From: an uncultured Chloroflexota bacterium
Lineage (GTDB): Bacteria; Chloroflexota; Chloroflexia; Thermomicrobiales; UBA6265
Direction: 5' to 3'
Length of the DNA: 41,705 nt
NCBI GenBank assembly: GCA_937901745.1
Contig: CALGSZ010000162.1
Coordinates: 1 to 41,705, forward strand
Below the pieces are notes generated by a model. That model saw only the letters and a program-made list of their open reading frames with translations, was not told where the DNA came from and ran no database searches. Position numbers and translations under genes: made by a program. Below are positions 16,021 through 24,812 of this stretch, piece by piece. The first letter of the stretch is position 1; each line of letters starts with the position of its first letter.

Positions 16021-16080
16021 CGGGCAGGATCGAACGAGCGGCGCGCCGGCGCTGCCGGGGCGCTGGAGAGGATGACGACG

Positions 16081-16446
16081 ATGGGTGCCGCAAAGCGGTT
16101 AGCGACCTTCATTGGCGGCGGGCTGGCAGGCGCGGCGGCCGGGGCGCTCGCTGGCTTGCTCTTTGCCCCTCAGAGCGGCGATGAGCTGCGGGAGAAGGTC
16201 GATGAGCGCCTGCGCCAGGCGCGTCTCGCCGGAACCACCGCCCAGGCAGCCAAAGAAGAGGAGCTGATCCGCAAGTTCCGGGCGGAGGTCAACGATCCGG
16301 ACGCTCTGCGCGAGGAGGAAATGCAAGCCCGGACCGAGGTGGCCACTGCCGTTCAGGCCATCGGGCTGACGCTGAACGCCCCCGGGGCAATTGCCGCCCA
16401 AGAGACGTTTGGGCGAGGCACCACCTATCCTCCACGCGGCGAGTAG
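16081..16446 (+). CDS. YtxH-like membrane-associated protein
   Basis: A 121-residue protein. The N-terminus has a glycine/alanine-rich transmembrane helix (FIGGGLAGAAAGALAGLLFAP) followed by the typical YtxH motif APQSGDELREKVDERL. The rest is an amphipathic, charged helix region (EEELIRKFRAEVNDPDALREEEMQ) and a short tail. YtxH proteins are small, often stress-related, and of unknown biochemical role. Of two in-frame ATGs (16072 and 16081), the second has GGAGAGG 9 bases upstream, while the first abuts that site, so I use 16081. It may be co-transcribed with the repeat protein 60 bases upstream. Confidence 0.75.
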   Translation: MGAAKRLATFIGGGLAGAAAGALAGLLFAPQSGDELREKVDERLRQARLAGTTAQAAKEEELIRKFRAEVNDPDALREEEMQARTEVATAVQAIGLTLNAPGAIAAQETFGRGTTYPPRGE

Positions 16447-16601
16447 CGCCAGGACCTCCTGCAACCAATTCCCGAGAGCCAGCGTTATTGTGCGGAGTAG
16501 ATCGTGACGGGCCGGCCGGGTTCCCGGCTAGCGCGGTCGCTTGGCTCAGCGTTGCTGCATGCGTCGGCCCGGCGCTTGTCCGTGTTAATAAGGGGGTCCC
16601 C

Positions 16602-18347
16602 ATGTCTCACCGTCCCTCTCGGCTCATACGCGCCTGGGCCGCCCTCGGCGCGCTGGCGCTGCTCATCGGGGTCGTGGCGTCGCTGGCAAGTCCGGTCGTT
16701 GCGCAAGATGATGATAATGATCAGCCCTTCGGCGCGATAACGTCCCAGCAGCTGATCGCCGCCGAGCTGGAGGCCGGCGGCCTCGATTACGACACCTCGC
16801 TCATCTACCGCGCCTACGCGCTGTTCGGCGATCCGCGCCTGCCGGAGGCGTATTCCGGTGCCGGCTCGCTCGGTGAAGACGTGGCGCTGTTCCATGAGGT
16901 CGTGCGCGCCTGGGACACCCTCTCGCCGGAGGCGCAGGAGCAGCTGACACCCTTCATCGTCCGTCCGACTGATGAGCGCAGCGTCTTTGCTCCACGTGTC
17001 CGTCGCGGGATCCAACTCGAGGCCGGCGGCGCGGCTCAGAAAGAGGGCTGCACGAACGGCTGGACCTCGGCGGACAGCAAGGCGCATCCTGGCGCGTTCA
17101 AGGTATGGATCGCCTGCGTCGGAGATTACGAGGGCGATCTCGAGCGCGCCGTCGCGATCATCGACGAGTTCTGGCAGCCGGCGATCGACGTCATGGGCCC
17201 GCCGCTCCCCGATACCGGCGGGCCAGACGCCGGCGGTGACCCCGCGCTCGATTTCTACTTCGTTGAGGATGATCCGAAGCAGCCGCCGCGCGCGGACGCC
17301 CCCTCGGCGCTCGGTGATTCCACACTCGCGGTCGCGATCCCGGCGGCGCCCTTCGAGGGCAACAAGGCCAGCGGTTTCATGGTCGCTCGCCGCGCGCGCT
17401 TGAAGAGCGAGGGAGTAAAGCTCGATCTCGCCCACGAGTTCTTCCATATCCTCCAAAACGCGCACAACCAGCAGATCGCCTTCGGCTTCCGCAGCGTCCC
17501 GTTCGGGCGCTTCGACATCCTCGATTACGTCGAGTACTGGTTCGTCGAGGCGACGGCCGTCTGGATGGAGTCGTACCTGTACCGGGACAAGATCGATCCG
17601 GACACGGTCGTCGGCGAGGTCTATGGGCGCTTCATCAATACCTTCGAGTTCGATGAGCCGATCTACTACTCCCCGGACCGGTCCAGCTCGGAGTTCGGCC
17701 ACATCTACGCGGCCTTCATCTGGTTCTACTTCGTCGAGCAAGAAGCAGGCCCGGAAACCATCGCCCAGATGTGGCGCAACCTGCAGGAAGTCGAGCAGGA
17801 TGACTGGGGTGGGGCGCTGGCCGCGCTCGATGCTGCTTTCCCCTTCGAAGAGAATTTCCGCGAGTTCGCCGTCCGCAACTTGAACCTGGAACTCGAGCCG
17901 GGCGACCCGATCTCGCCGAGCTACAGCGATCTCGATCCGAATTTCCCCGAGGGCATTCGGCCGCCGCTCGTCGTTGGCGAGGGCTCCGACCGGCGGCTGG
18001 AGCCGGCCACAGACGATGTGCCGGAGCGCATCGTCGGCGATACGATCAAGTCGCTCTCCGCGCACTATTACTACTTTGTCCCGACGGATGACGTCGCGCG
18101 GCTCACGCTCGACTTCCGGAATCTGAAGCCGGGTGAGGCGCTGGACGTGGACATGATCGTCAACATCGAGGGCAAGGGATGGGAGCGGCGCCAGCTCGAT
18201 CCCAGCCAGCCGATCACGTTCTGCCGCGCCAATCCCGATGACAATGTTGCCGCGTTCTACCTAGTGCTCAGCAATCACGAGATGGATGAGGCGACATCGG
18301 TAACCGGAACCTTTTCGGTGCGCGCCACGACGGACGCTTGCTCGTAA
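16602..18347 (+). CDS. Secreted HExxH zinc metalloprotease-like protein, copy 1
   Basis: A 581-residue protein with a Sec signal peptide (RLIRAWAALGALALLIGVVA, likely cleaved after VVAQ). The zinc-binding motif HEFFH lies at residues 278-282 within LDLAHEFFHILQNAHN. A likely third ligand is Glu316 in WFVEATAVW, the gluzincin pattern. A Cys pair flanks CTNGWTSAD...KVWIAC, and a second pair is near the C-terminus (ITFCRANPDD, TDACS). These could form two disulfides outside the cell. The last 110 residues look like a separate beta-rich domain (AHYYYFVPTDD...VNIEGKGWERRQLD). I recognise no named peptidase family. The ATG has AGGGGG upstream. It is paralogous to the next gene. Confidence 0.8.
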   Translation: MSHRPSRLIRAWAALGALALLIGVVASLASPVVAQDDDNDQPFGAITSQQLIAAELEAGGLDYDTSLIYRAYALFGDPRLPEAYSGAGSLGEDVALFHEVVRAWDTLSPEAQEQLTPFIVRPTDERSVFAPRVRRGIQLEAGGAAQKEGCTNGWTSADSKAHPGAFKVWIACVGDYEGDLERAVAIIDEFWQPAIDVMGPPLPDTGGPDAGGDPALDFYFVEDDPKQPPRADAPSALGDSTLAVAIPAAPFEGNKASGFMVARRARLKSEGVKLDLAHEFFHILQNAHNQQIAFGFRSVPFGRFDILDYVEYWFVEATAVWMESYLYRDKIDPDTVVGEVYGRFINTFEFDEPIYYSPDRSSSEFGHIYAAFIWFYFVEQEAGPETIAQMWRNLQEVEQDDWGGALAALDAAFPFEENFREFAVRNLNLELEPGDPISPSYSDLDPNFPEGIRPPLVVGEGSDRRLEPATDDVPERIVGDTIKSLSAHYYYFVPTDDVARLTLDFRNLKPGEALDVDMIVNIEGKGWERRQLDPSQPITFCRANPDDNVAAFYLVLSNHEMDEATSVTGTFSVRATTDACS

Positions 18348-18639
18348 CGGCCGGGTCAGCGCGATCGGCGTCGCCCCTCGGTTTCGAGCTTTCGTAACCG
18401 AGGGCGGCGCGTCTCCCGAACAGATTCAGCGGCCAATTGCAATCAGGTGAACGATCGACAATGACCGGGATGCGAAAGTGGCGCGGAGTCCCTATAATGG
18501 GCGAACACAGGAGAGATGCCTGGACAAGTCTGCGCCGCCCGGCGCCGAAGATGAGCGCGAGTCCGGTAGCGCCGCCACCGCCCGCGAGCGATGGGCCGCT
18601 CGTGAGGTGCCGGAATCCGGCCCGCGGGAGGTAAGCGAT
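18348..18639 (+). promoter_or_regulatory. Intergenic region with a consensus -10 element at 18493-18498
   Basis: The 290 bases between the two metalloprotease genes contain a perfect TATAAT at 18493-18498. The -35 region at 17 bases spacing is poor (ATGCGA), so an activator may be needed. If used, transcription would start near 18505 and give a leader of about 135 bases before the ATG at 18640. No gene is supported here. The second protease probably has its own promoter. Confidence 0.45.
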
Positions 18640-20427
18640 ATGCGGACGACCAGCGTCGGCCGGGCACGGCAGATGCGACGGCGCCCACCCGCCGTCATGC
18701 ACGGAATCCTCGTTGCCGTGATCATCCTCGGCAGCCTGATGCCCCTCGGCGTGTCGCGGCAAGCGACCGCGCACGGCGCCCACGGGAGCCTCCTCCAGGG
18801 AGACGGCCCACCATCCGAGATTCTCATTCGCGACGATCTCGCTGCGGGCAAGCTGGACTATCCGACGAGCTTGGTCTATCGCGCCTATGCGGTCTTTGGC
18901 GATCCGCGCCTGCCGGAAGCGTATATCGGCTCGGGATCGCTCGACGACGCGGTGCTCTTCGCGGAGGTCAACCGCAACTGGGACGTGCTTCCGTCGGACA
19001 CAAAGGACCAGCTCACGCCGTTCCTCGTGCGACCGACCGATCCCCGCAGCATCTTCCACACGCCACTTGGGCCGACCGCCCCGGCCGACCACGATCTGAA
19101 CGTCACTCCCGATGCCGGCATTGATGTCGAGGCACGCGATGGCAGCGGCTGCGCCGACGACTGGGCATGGCTGGCGAGCAAGCGGTTCGCGCTGAAGGTC
19201 TGGACGCACTGCACTGGCGACTATAAGGGCGATCTCGCCGCCGCGCTCGAACAGTTCGAGGGGTTGTGGGAGGCGCTGGTCGAGCTGATGGGGCCACCGA
19301 TGCCGGACAGCGGTGGGCCAGACGCGGGCGGTGACAGCCGGCTCGATGTCTATTTCGTTGATGTTGGGAGCCGGCCGCCGCGCTATGAGGCGTCGGAGAT
19401 CGATGAGCGCGCTGCTGCCTACGCGACGATTGATGCGCGCTCCAAGCAGGGCAAGGCCGCGGCCGGTTTCATCGTCTCGCGTCGTGAGCGGATTCACGAG
19501 CCGGGACAGTCAAGTACTTTGGCCCACGAGTTCTATCACGTGCTCCAATTCGCTCATAACTGGGATATTGCGTTCGGCTATACCTGGCAGCCATACGGCC
19601 GGTTCGACATCCTGACCGCCGATGCCGAGTACTGGTTCCTGGAGGCGATGGCGAACTGGGCCATCTCGTACGTCTATCGCGATCGGCTGTCGCCGATCGT
19701 GCTGCAGGCCTCGCTTCACAACCGGTATCTGGAGTACTTCCAGCCGGCCGATGTTCCCCTCTATCACTCGCCGGAGCAGTGGGGCGAGCACTTCCTCCAC
19801 ATGTACGGCGCGTATGTCTGGTTCCTCTTCATCGAGCTGAAGGAGGGGCCGGAGCCGGTCGCGCGGATCTGGAAGGACATGGAGCAGGTCGAGCAGGACG
19901 ACTGGGACGGCGCCCTGGAGGTCATCAACAAGGCGCTCCCCTTCGAGGAGAATTTCCGCGATTTCGCCGTGATGAACCTCAACCTCGATCTGGAGCCGGG
20001 CGATCCCATCACACCGAGCTTCGCAGAGATCGACCGGACGTTCCCGGTCGGCATTCGCCCGCCGCTCGTCGTCGGCGAGGGCGCCGACCGCCGGATCGAG
20101 GCGGGGGAGACGCGCACGGTCGAGGATGACATCCCACAGCTCCGCGCTCATTACTACTACCTGGTGCCGCAGGACGAAGCGACGGGCGTTCGGCTCGACT
20201 TCGGCGAGCTTGCGCCCGCTGCCGCGATCGATATCGATCTGATCGTCAATATCGAGGGGAAGGGGTGGGAGCGGCGCCAGCTCGATCCGACCGAGACGAC
20301 GACGCTCTGCCGCGACAATCCGGACGATGCCGTTGACGGGTTCTATCTCGTCATCAGCAATCATGACGTCGATGAGCGAGTGCAGGGAAGCTTTGACGTG
20401 TCGGCGCTCGATTCGGCATGCCGGTAG
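18640..20427 (+). CDS. Secreted HExxH zinc metalloprotease-like protein, copy 2
   Basis: A 595-residue paralog of the preceding gene product. After a basic N-terminus (MRRRPP) comes a signal helix (VMHGILVAVIILGSLMPLGV). Zinc motif HEFYH lies at residues 296-300 (STLAHEFYHVLQFAHN), with the likely third ligand at Glu335 (YWFLEAMANW). Shared blocks with copy 1 include FGDPRLPEAY, QLTPFLVRPTD, GPPMPDSGGPDAGGD, VEQDDWDGAL, LPFEENFRDFAV and VNIEGKGWERRQLD. The two cysteine pairs are also conserved (CADDW...THC, TLCRDNPDD...SAC). The ATG at 18640 follows GGGAGGT by 9 bases. An upstream in-frame ATG at 18478 lacks these features. The genes probably arose by tandem duplication. Confidence 0.8.
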   Translation: MRTTSVGRARQMRRRPPAVMHGILVAVIILGSLMPLGVSRQATAHGAHGSLLQGDGPPSEILIRDDLAAGKLDYPTSLVYRAYAVFGDPRLPEAYIGSGSLDDAVLFAEVNRNWDVLPSDTKDQLTPFLVRPTDPRSIFHTPLGPTAPADHDLNVTPDAGIDVEARDGSGCADDWAWLASKRFALKVWTHCTGDYKGDLAAALEQFEGLWEALVELMGPPMPDSGGPDAGGDSRLDVYFVDVGSRPPRYEASEIDERAAAYATIDARSKQGKAAAGFIVSRRERIHEPGQSSTLAHEFYHVLQFAHNWDIAFGYTWQPYGRFDILTADAEYWFLEAMANWAISYVYRDRLSPIVLQASLHNRYLEYFQPADVPLYHSPEQWGEHFLHMYGAYVWFLFIELKEGPEPVARIWKDMEQVEQDDWDGALEVINKALPFEENFRDFAVMNLNLDLEPGDPITPSFAEIDRTFPVGIRPPLVVGEGADRRIEAGETRTVEDDIPQLRAHYYYLVPQDEATGVRLDFGELAPAAAIDIDLIVNIEGKGWERRQLDPTETTTLCRDNPDDAVDGFYLVISNHDVDERVQGSFDVSALDSACR

Positions 20428-20538
20428 GTCCGGGCGCGAGGCCGGTCGAGCATCATCTGAAGTAGATTGTGTCGCGGCGCCGGCGGATTGCGATGAGCTG
20501 CCATCCCGCCGTGAATCATCGCTAAGAGGAGTACGTGA

Positions 20539-21903
20539 ATGAGGTTCCGGACGTCGTTGCGAATGCTGGCGCTGGTCGCGCTGCTCGCCGGTGGCCTGCT
20601 GCCGAGCACGGTGGCCGGGCAGGACGGCGAGGGGACGCGCGTCAAGGCGAGCCAGCTCATCAAATCGGTCGTCCTCATCTACACCTTTCAGTGCGATCAG
20701 CCACCCGAGCCGGGCGAGCGGAATGAGCTTCCTTTCAAGGGCATCACGTGCGACCGGGGCGTGATTCATGGCTCGGGCGCGGTGATCGACCAGGAAGGCC
20801 GGGTCCTGACGAACAACCACGTCGTCAACCCGCACGAGCATGGCTTCGACGTCAACCCGGATCGGCTCGGCTGGTACTTCGTGCTCATCACTGTCGATGC
20901 GAAAGAGCTCCCGGTGCCCGCCTACTTTGGCCGGATCGTCACCAGCAATGCCGATCTCGATCTCGCGATTCTGGAGCCGATGCTGGATCCGTCCGGAGAG
21001 CCGATAGACTCGGGTGCCGATCTCGGACTGCCGGTGCTGCCTATGGCCCCGGATCCGGGAACGGTCGAGATCGAGGACACGCTCCGCCTGCTCGGTTACC
21101 CGCGCGATCATCCGACAATCACCGTCAGCACGGTTCAGGTCGTTGGCTTCGAGCCGGATGAGTTCGTCCCGCAGCTCGGTGGCGGCGCCTGGATCCGGAC
21201 AGATGTCGGCTCTGCTGGTCCTGGGAACAGCGGCGGGCCAGCGGTCAACGACCAGGGGCAGCAGGTAGGCGTCGTCTCGGCCGGCACGCGGACGCAGCTC
21301 TCCTGTGCGGACATCAACAGCGACGGCTTCGTCGATCCCGGGCAAGAGTGCGGCGCGGCGGCTGGTGGTTCGGAGTACCTCCGGCCGGTGCCCGATGCGT
21401 TGGCGCTGCTCCAGGGCGAGCCGACGGAAGAGCCGACCGAGGAACCGGACGATACGCCGGAGCCGCCGGAGCCGCCCGAAGAGCCGACACCGACCGAGGA
21501 AGGTCCGCCCGAGCCGCCGACTGAGCCGACTCCATCGCCGACGCCACCAGCGGATGAGCCCGCGCCGCCGTCTGGCGAAACGGCGATCGTCACCGGCACG
21601 ATCGTCTCCGCGGATACCGGCGATCCGATCCGGCGCGCGCAGGTCGTGGTGCTCAAGCCGGGCTACGACATCATCGACTGGCGACGCGAGCGGGTCGGCA
21701 GCGAGGCAATCCACGCTTTCGTCTTGACGGACGAGCGCGGCTTCTTCCAGATCCCGGAGCCGGTCGTCAAAGGCGAGGCCTACGGCATCTGGATCCAAGC
21801 GGCCGGGTATCGGACCTTGGCGAAGGATGGCTTCGTCTTCGCCAACGAGGACGATCCCGACGTCATTGATTTAGGCGTCATCGAGATGCTGAGCGCCAAG
21901 TAG
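20539..21903 (+). CDS. Secreted trypsin-like serine protease with C-terminal carboxypeptidase-regulatory-like domain
   Basis: A 454-residue protein. A signal peptide (MLALVALLAGGLLPSTVAG) precedes a chymotrypsin-fold protease of the HtrA/S1C type. The catalytic triad is visible as His94 (LTNNHVV), Asp141 (NADLDLAIL) and Ser231 (GPGNSGGPA). There is no PDZ domain. Instead a Glu/Pro/Thr-rich linker (about 295-345, repeated EEPT/EPPEPP) leads to a beta-sandwich of carboxypeptidase-regulatory type (VTGTIVSADTGDPIRRAQVVV...LTDERGFFQI...AAGYRT). Such domains often aid attachment or stability outside the cell. Two Cys in the protease part (FQCDQ, GITCDRG) and two later (LSCADI, QECGAA) could pair. 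It closes the three-gene secreted set and is followed by a strong terminator. Confidence 0.85.
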   Translation: MRFRTSLRMLALVALLAGGLLPSTVAGQDGEGTRVKASQLIKSVVLIYTFQCDQPPEPGERNELPFKGITCDRGVIHGSGAVIDQEGRVLTNNHVVNPHEHGFDVNPDRLGWYFVLITVDAKELPVPAYFGRIVTSNADLDLAILEPMLDPSGEPIDSGADLGLPVLPMAPDPGTVEIEDTLRLLGYPRDHPTITVSTVQVVGFEPDEFVPQLGGGAWIRTDVGSAGPGNSGGPAVNDQGQQVGVVSAGTRTQLSCADINSDGFVDPGQECGAAAGGSEYLRPVPDALALLQGEPTEEPTEEPDDTPEPPEPPEEPTPTEEGPPEPPTEPTPSPTPPADEPAPPSGETAIVTGTIVSADTGDPIRRAQVVVLKPGYDIIDWRRERVGSEAIHAFVLTDERGFFQIPEPVVKGEAYGIWIQAAGYRTLAKDGFVFANEDDPDVIDLGVIEMLSAK

Positions 21904-21948
21904 ACATTGTGCGCGGCCTTCGACCGCGCTCGCGTCTTCTTAGGCTGG

Positions 21949-22000
21949 AGCCGCGCGTCAGGGAGGCGGAACGGCGCCTACTCTGACGCGCGGCTTCTTT
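21949..22000 (+). terminator. Rho-independent terminator of the serine protease gene
   Basis: A perfect 13-bp stem (AGCCGCGCGTCAG at 21949-21961 with CTGACGCGCGGCT at 21983-21995) encloses an inner 5-bp stem AGGCG/CGCCT. TCTTT follows the outer stem. It lies 46 bases after the protease stop and in front of the convergent CoA-transferase gene. Confidence 0.85.
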
Positions 22001-22007
22001 GCGTCAG

Positions 22008-23594
22008 CTATTTCGGTTCCAGGCACAGCCCCATCGGCTCTGGCCGGAAGAGGCGGGCGTCCATCAGGCGGAGATCGGGATGGACGCGAAGCGGCGTGTC
22101 CGACTGCCCCAAAACATCGCGCTCCAGATCGATCCCGGGCGCGATCTCGGTCACGGTCAATCCTTCCGGCTCGAGCCGAATCACGCAGCGCTCGGTCACG
22201 AAGAGGACCTCTTGACCGCGTTCGCGCGCCATCCGTCCGCTGAAGGTGACGTGCTCGACGGCCGGCACGAACTTCCGGTTCTTGCCCTCCTTCACGATTC
22301 TCGCTTGGCCGTCCTCAAAGGCGACCTCTAACCCGCCGGCGGTCATTGTGCCGCTGAAGACGATTCGGCGGGCCCGCGCGGTGATGTCGGCGAAGCCACC
22401 GACGCCGGCCGTGACGTGCGGCCGAGCAGACAGGCGCGAGACGTTGACGTTCCCGTCGCGATCCACCTGGAGGAAGGAGAGGAGGGTACGGTCGAACCCG
22501 CCGCCCTGGAAGTAGGTGAACTGTTGTGGCGAGGGGACGATCGCCTGGGCGTTGGCCGCGCAACCGAATTGGAAGCCAAGGAGCGGGACGCCGCCGACCG
22601 CTCCCTGCTCGATCACCCAGGTCACCGCGTTCGCTAGTCCCTCTTCGAGCAGGATGCGCGGGACGAGCGCGGAGATGCCGAACCCGAGATTGACGGCCTC
22701 TCCCTCGCGGAGCTCCATCGCGGCCCGCCGCGCGATCACCTTCTCCACGCCCCACTCCACCGGCGCGAAGGAGGACAGCGGCTCCTTGATCTCGCCGCTG
22801 ATCGCCGGGTCATAGGCGGTCTGCGTTGTCTGCCACTGATCCGGCGCGACGACGACGTAGTCGACGAAGACGCTCGGCACCCGCACCTGCTGCGTCGGGA
22901 TGGTGCCGGCGGCGGTCACGCGCTTGACCTGCGCGATCACGATGCCACCGCAGCACCGCGCGGCGATCGCCTGCTCCAGCGCGCCGAGGTAGGCGCCCTC
23001 GTGCTCCATCGAGATGTTGCCCAGCTCGTCGGCCGTCGTGCCGCGAATGATCGCGACGTCGATCGGGATGGCGCGCAAGTAGAGCCATTCGTCGCCATCG
23101 AACTCGACGAGCTGCACGAGGTCTTCCTTCGTCGCCTCGTTCATCTTGCCGCCCTGGCGGCGCGGATCGAGATACGTGTCCAACCCGACCTTGGTCAGGA
23201 CGCCCGGACGGCCAGCGGCGATATCGGCATGGAGCTGGAAGAGGATGCCACTCGGGATGTTGTAGGCCTCGATGGCGTTCTGCCCGATCATCTGCCAGAT
23301 TTTCGGCGAGGGGAGCGACGACGGGCCACTCGGGTAGGAGCCGGCGATCACGCGCTTGAGGAGGCCTGGCTGCGCCAGGTGGTCCATGCCCGCGATCCCG
23401 TACATATCTCCCGCGGCGATCGGGTGGATCGTCGTTAGGTCTCGTGGCTCCCCGGTCGCCGCGAAGCGCTCGCCGATCGCGCGGAGCATCGCGTCGGGGC
23501 AGCCGAGCCCGCTGGAGGAGCTGACGGAGACGACGGCGCCGCTCGGAATGAGGGCGGCAGCTTTTTCGAGTGAGATAACCTTCGATCGTGTCAT
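22008..23594 (-). CDS. Acyl-CoA:acetate/3-ketoacid CoA-transferase (fused alpha-beta, YdiF-like)
   Basis: A 528-residue single-chain family I CoA-transferase. The alpha half (about 1-270) begins KVISLEKAAALIPSGAVVSVSSSSGLGCP and includes RGTTADELGNISMEHEGAYLGAL. The beta half (about 285-525) starts IARRAAMELREGEAVNLGFGI. The catalytic glutamate that forms the CoA thioester should be Glu329 in VIEQGAVGG. These enzymes move CoA between short-chain acyl groups, for example acetate, propionate or acetoacetate; the exact pair is not readable here. The protein is cytoplasmic. ATG start with CGAGG upstream. It lies 123 bases downstream of the oxidoreductase on the same strand, with no obvious pathway link. 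Confidence 0.9.
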   Translation of the reverse strand: MTRSKVISLEKAAALIPSGAVVSVSSSSGLGCPDAMLRAIGERFAATGEPRDLTTIHPIAAGDMYGIAGMDHLAQPGLLKRVIAGSYPSGPSSLPSPKIWQMIGQNAIEAYNIPSGILFQLHADIAAGRPGVLTKVGLDTYLDPRRQGGKMNEATKEDLVQLVEFDGDEWLYLRAIPIDVAIIRGTTADELGNISMEHEGAYLGALEQAIAARCCGGIVIAQVKRVTAAGTIPTQQVRVPSVFVDYVVVAPDQWQTTQTAYDPAISGEIKEPLSSFAPVEWGVEKVIARRAAMELREGEAVNLGFGISALVPRILLEEGLANAVTWVIEQGAVGGVPLLGFQFGCAANAQAIVPSPQQFTYFQGGGFDRTLLSFLQVDRDGNVNVSRLSARPHVTAGVGGFADITARARRIVFSGTMTAGGLEVAFEDGQARIVKEGKNRKFVPAVEHVTFSGRMARERGQEVLFVTERCVIRLEPEGLTVTEIAPGIDLERDVLGQSDTPLRVHPDLRLMDARLFRPEPMGLCLEPK

Positions 23595-23717
23595 TGACGC
23601 CTCGGTCTGGTCTGGCCCGTGCCTCGCAAGGCGAACGGTCTGCCGGCAGCTTCACGCGCGGCCGTGCTCGCCCGGCCAATGGCGGCGAACGATTCCTCCT
23701 GCTTTGAGGCCGTCAGT

Positions 23718-24728
23718 TTAGCCCGCGTCGGTATCGATCCGCACGGCCCTGCCGCTTGCCGCCGACTCCGCCGCGGCCAATGCCACCGCTAGCGAGCGGA
23801 CACCATCCTCGCCCGTCGCCGCCGGCTCCCCTTCGCCCCGGATCGCCGCGTTGAAGAGGCGGACGGAGCGGGTGTAGAGGTCTTCGTGCGGGCCAGGATC
23901 GATCGTCTCTTCCTGGTCGCCGCGCCGCAGCACGATCTGTCCTCGCGGCTGTTGCGTCATCACATCGCGCGCCAGGATCGAGCCATCCGTGCCGTGCACC
24001 TCGAAGCCGGTGAGGGTGTGGCGGATGGTGAAGGCGTCGTGGAACTGCGCCAGCAGGCCGCTGCGGAACCGGATCACGCCCATCACCGCATCCGGCAGAC
24101 CCTCGCTGGCCATGCCCTGCGACGCCGTCATCGCTGTCACCTCGACCGGCTCGTCGTCGAGGTCGAAGCGCAGCGTGTCGGCGTCGTGGACGGTGATGTC
24201 GAGGATGACGCCGCCTCCCGCGGCCGGATTCGCGGTCCGCCACGTCTGGAGCGGCTCGGGGAGATAGACGGCGTGGAAGACGCGCGCTGCCAGCGGTTGC
24301 CCGATCGCGCCTTCCTTGATGAGGCGGCGGATCGTCCGGTGGGTGACCGCGTTGCGCAGGTGATGGTTGGTGCCGAGAACGACCCTGACCGCGCGGCAGG
24401 TGGCGACCATTCTCTTGGCGTCTTCCAGGTTCAGGGCGAGCGGCTTCTCGCAGAGGACGTGCTTGCCGGCGCGGGCGGCCGCGATTGTCTGAGGCGCGTG
24501 CAGCTCGTTCGTCGTGCTGATGTAGACGGCGTTGACCGCGGGATCGGCAAGGAGATCCTCGACTGTGTCGTAGACCGCGGGGATGCCGTGCTCGGCGGCG
24601 AAAGCGCGGCCCCGCTCCGGATTGGAGCTGGCAATCGCGACGATCCGGCTATCCGGCTGCGAGGAGATCGCGCGGACCATGTACTGGCGAGCAATCGTGC
24701 TTGCGCCGATCAATCCCCATCCGATCAT
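23718..24728 (-). CDS. Gfo/Idh/MocA-family NAD(P)-dependent oxidoreductase
   Basis: A 336-residue dehydrogenase. The N-terminal Rossmann fold shows GLIGASTIARQY, the nucleotide-binding turn, and the family motif CEKPLAL near residue 95, whose Lys takes part in catalysis. The C-terminal alpha/beta domain includes GGGVILDITVHDADTLRF, containing the conserved Asp/His site. Members oxidise or reduce sugars, inositols and related polyols with NAD(P). The substrate is unknown. ATG start with AAGGAG at 9 bases. It is followed on the same strand by the CoA-transferase gene. Confidence 0.9.
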   Translation of the reverse strand: MIGWGLIGASTIARQYMVRAISSQPDSRIVAIASSNPERGRAFAAEHGIPAVYDTVEDLLADPAVNAVYISTTNELHAPQTIAAARAGKHVLCEKPLALNLEDAKRMVATCRAVRVVLGTNHHLRNAVTHRTIRRLIKEGAIGQPLAARVFHAVYLPEPLQTWRTANPAAGGGVILDITVHDADTLRFDLDDEPVEVTAMTASQGMASEGLPDAVMGVIRFRSGLLAQFHDAFTIRHTLTGFEVHGTDGSILARDVMTQQPRGQIVLRRGDQEETIDPGPHEDLYTRSVRLFNAAIRGEGEPAATGEDGVRSLAVALAAAESAASGRAVRIDTDAG

Positions 24729-24812
24729 GCTCTCGCTCCTTGTGACGATGACGCGGGCAAGAAGTGCGCCGCGAGACTCATCACGCCTCGCGGTCGCTTT
24801 GGCCGCGTCATC

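Noticed and set aside
19510..21798. Minus-strand open frame of 762 codons
   Set aside because: It runs antisense to the second metalloprotease and the serine protease, both of which have signal peptides and catalytic motifs. Its composition is shadow-like.
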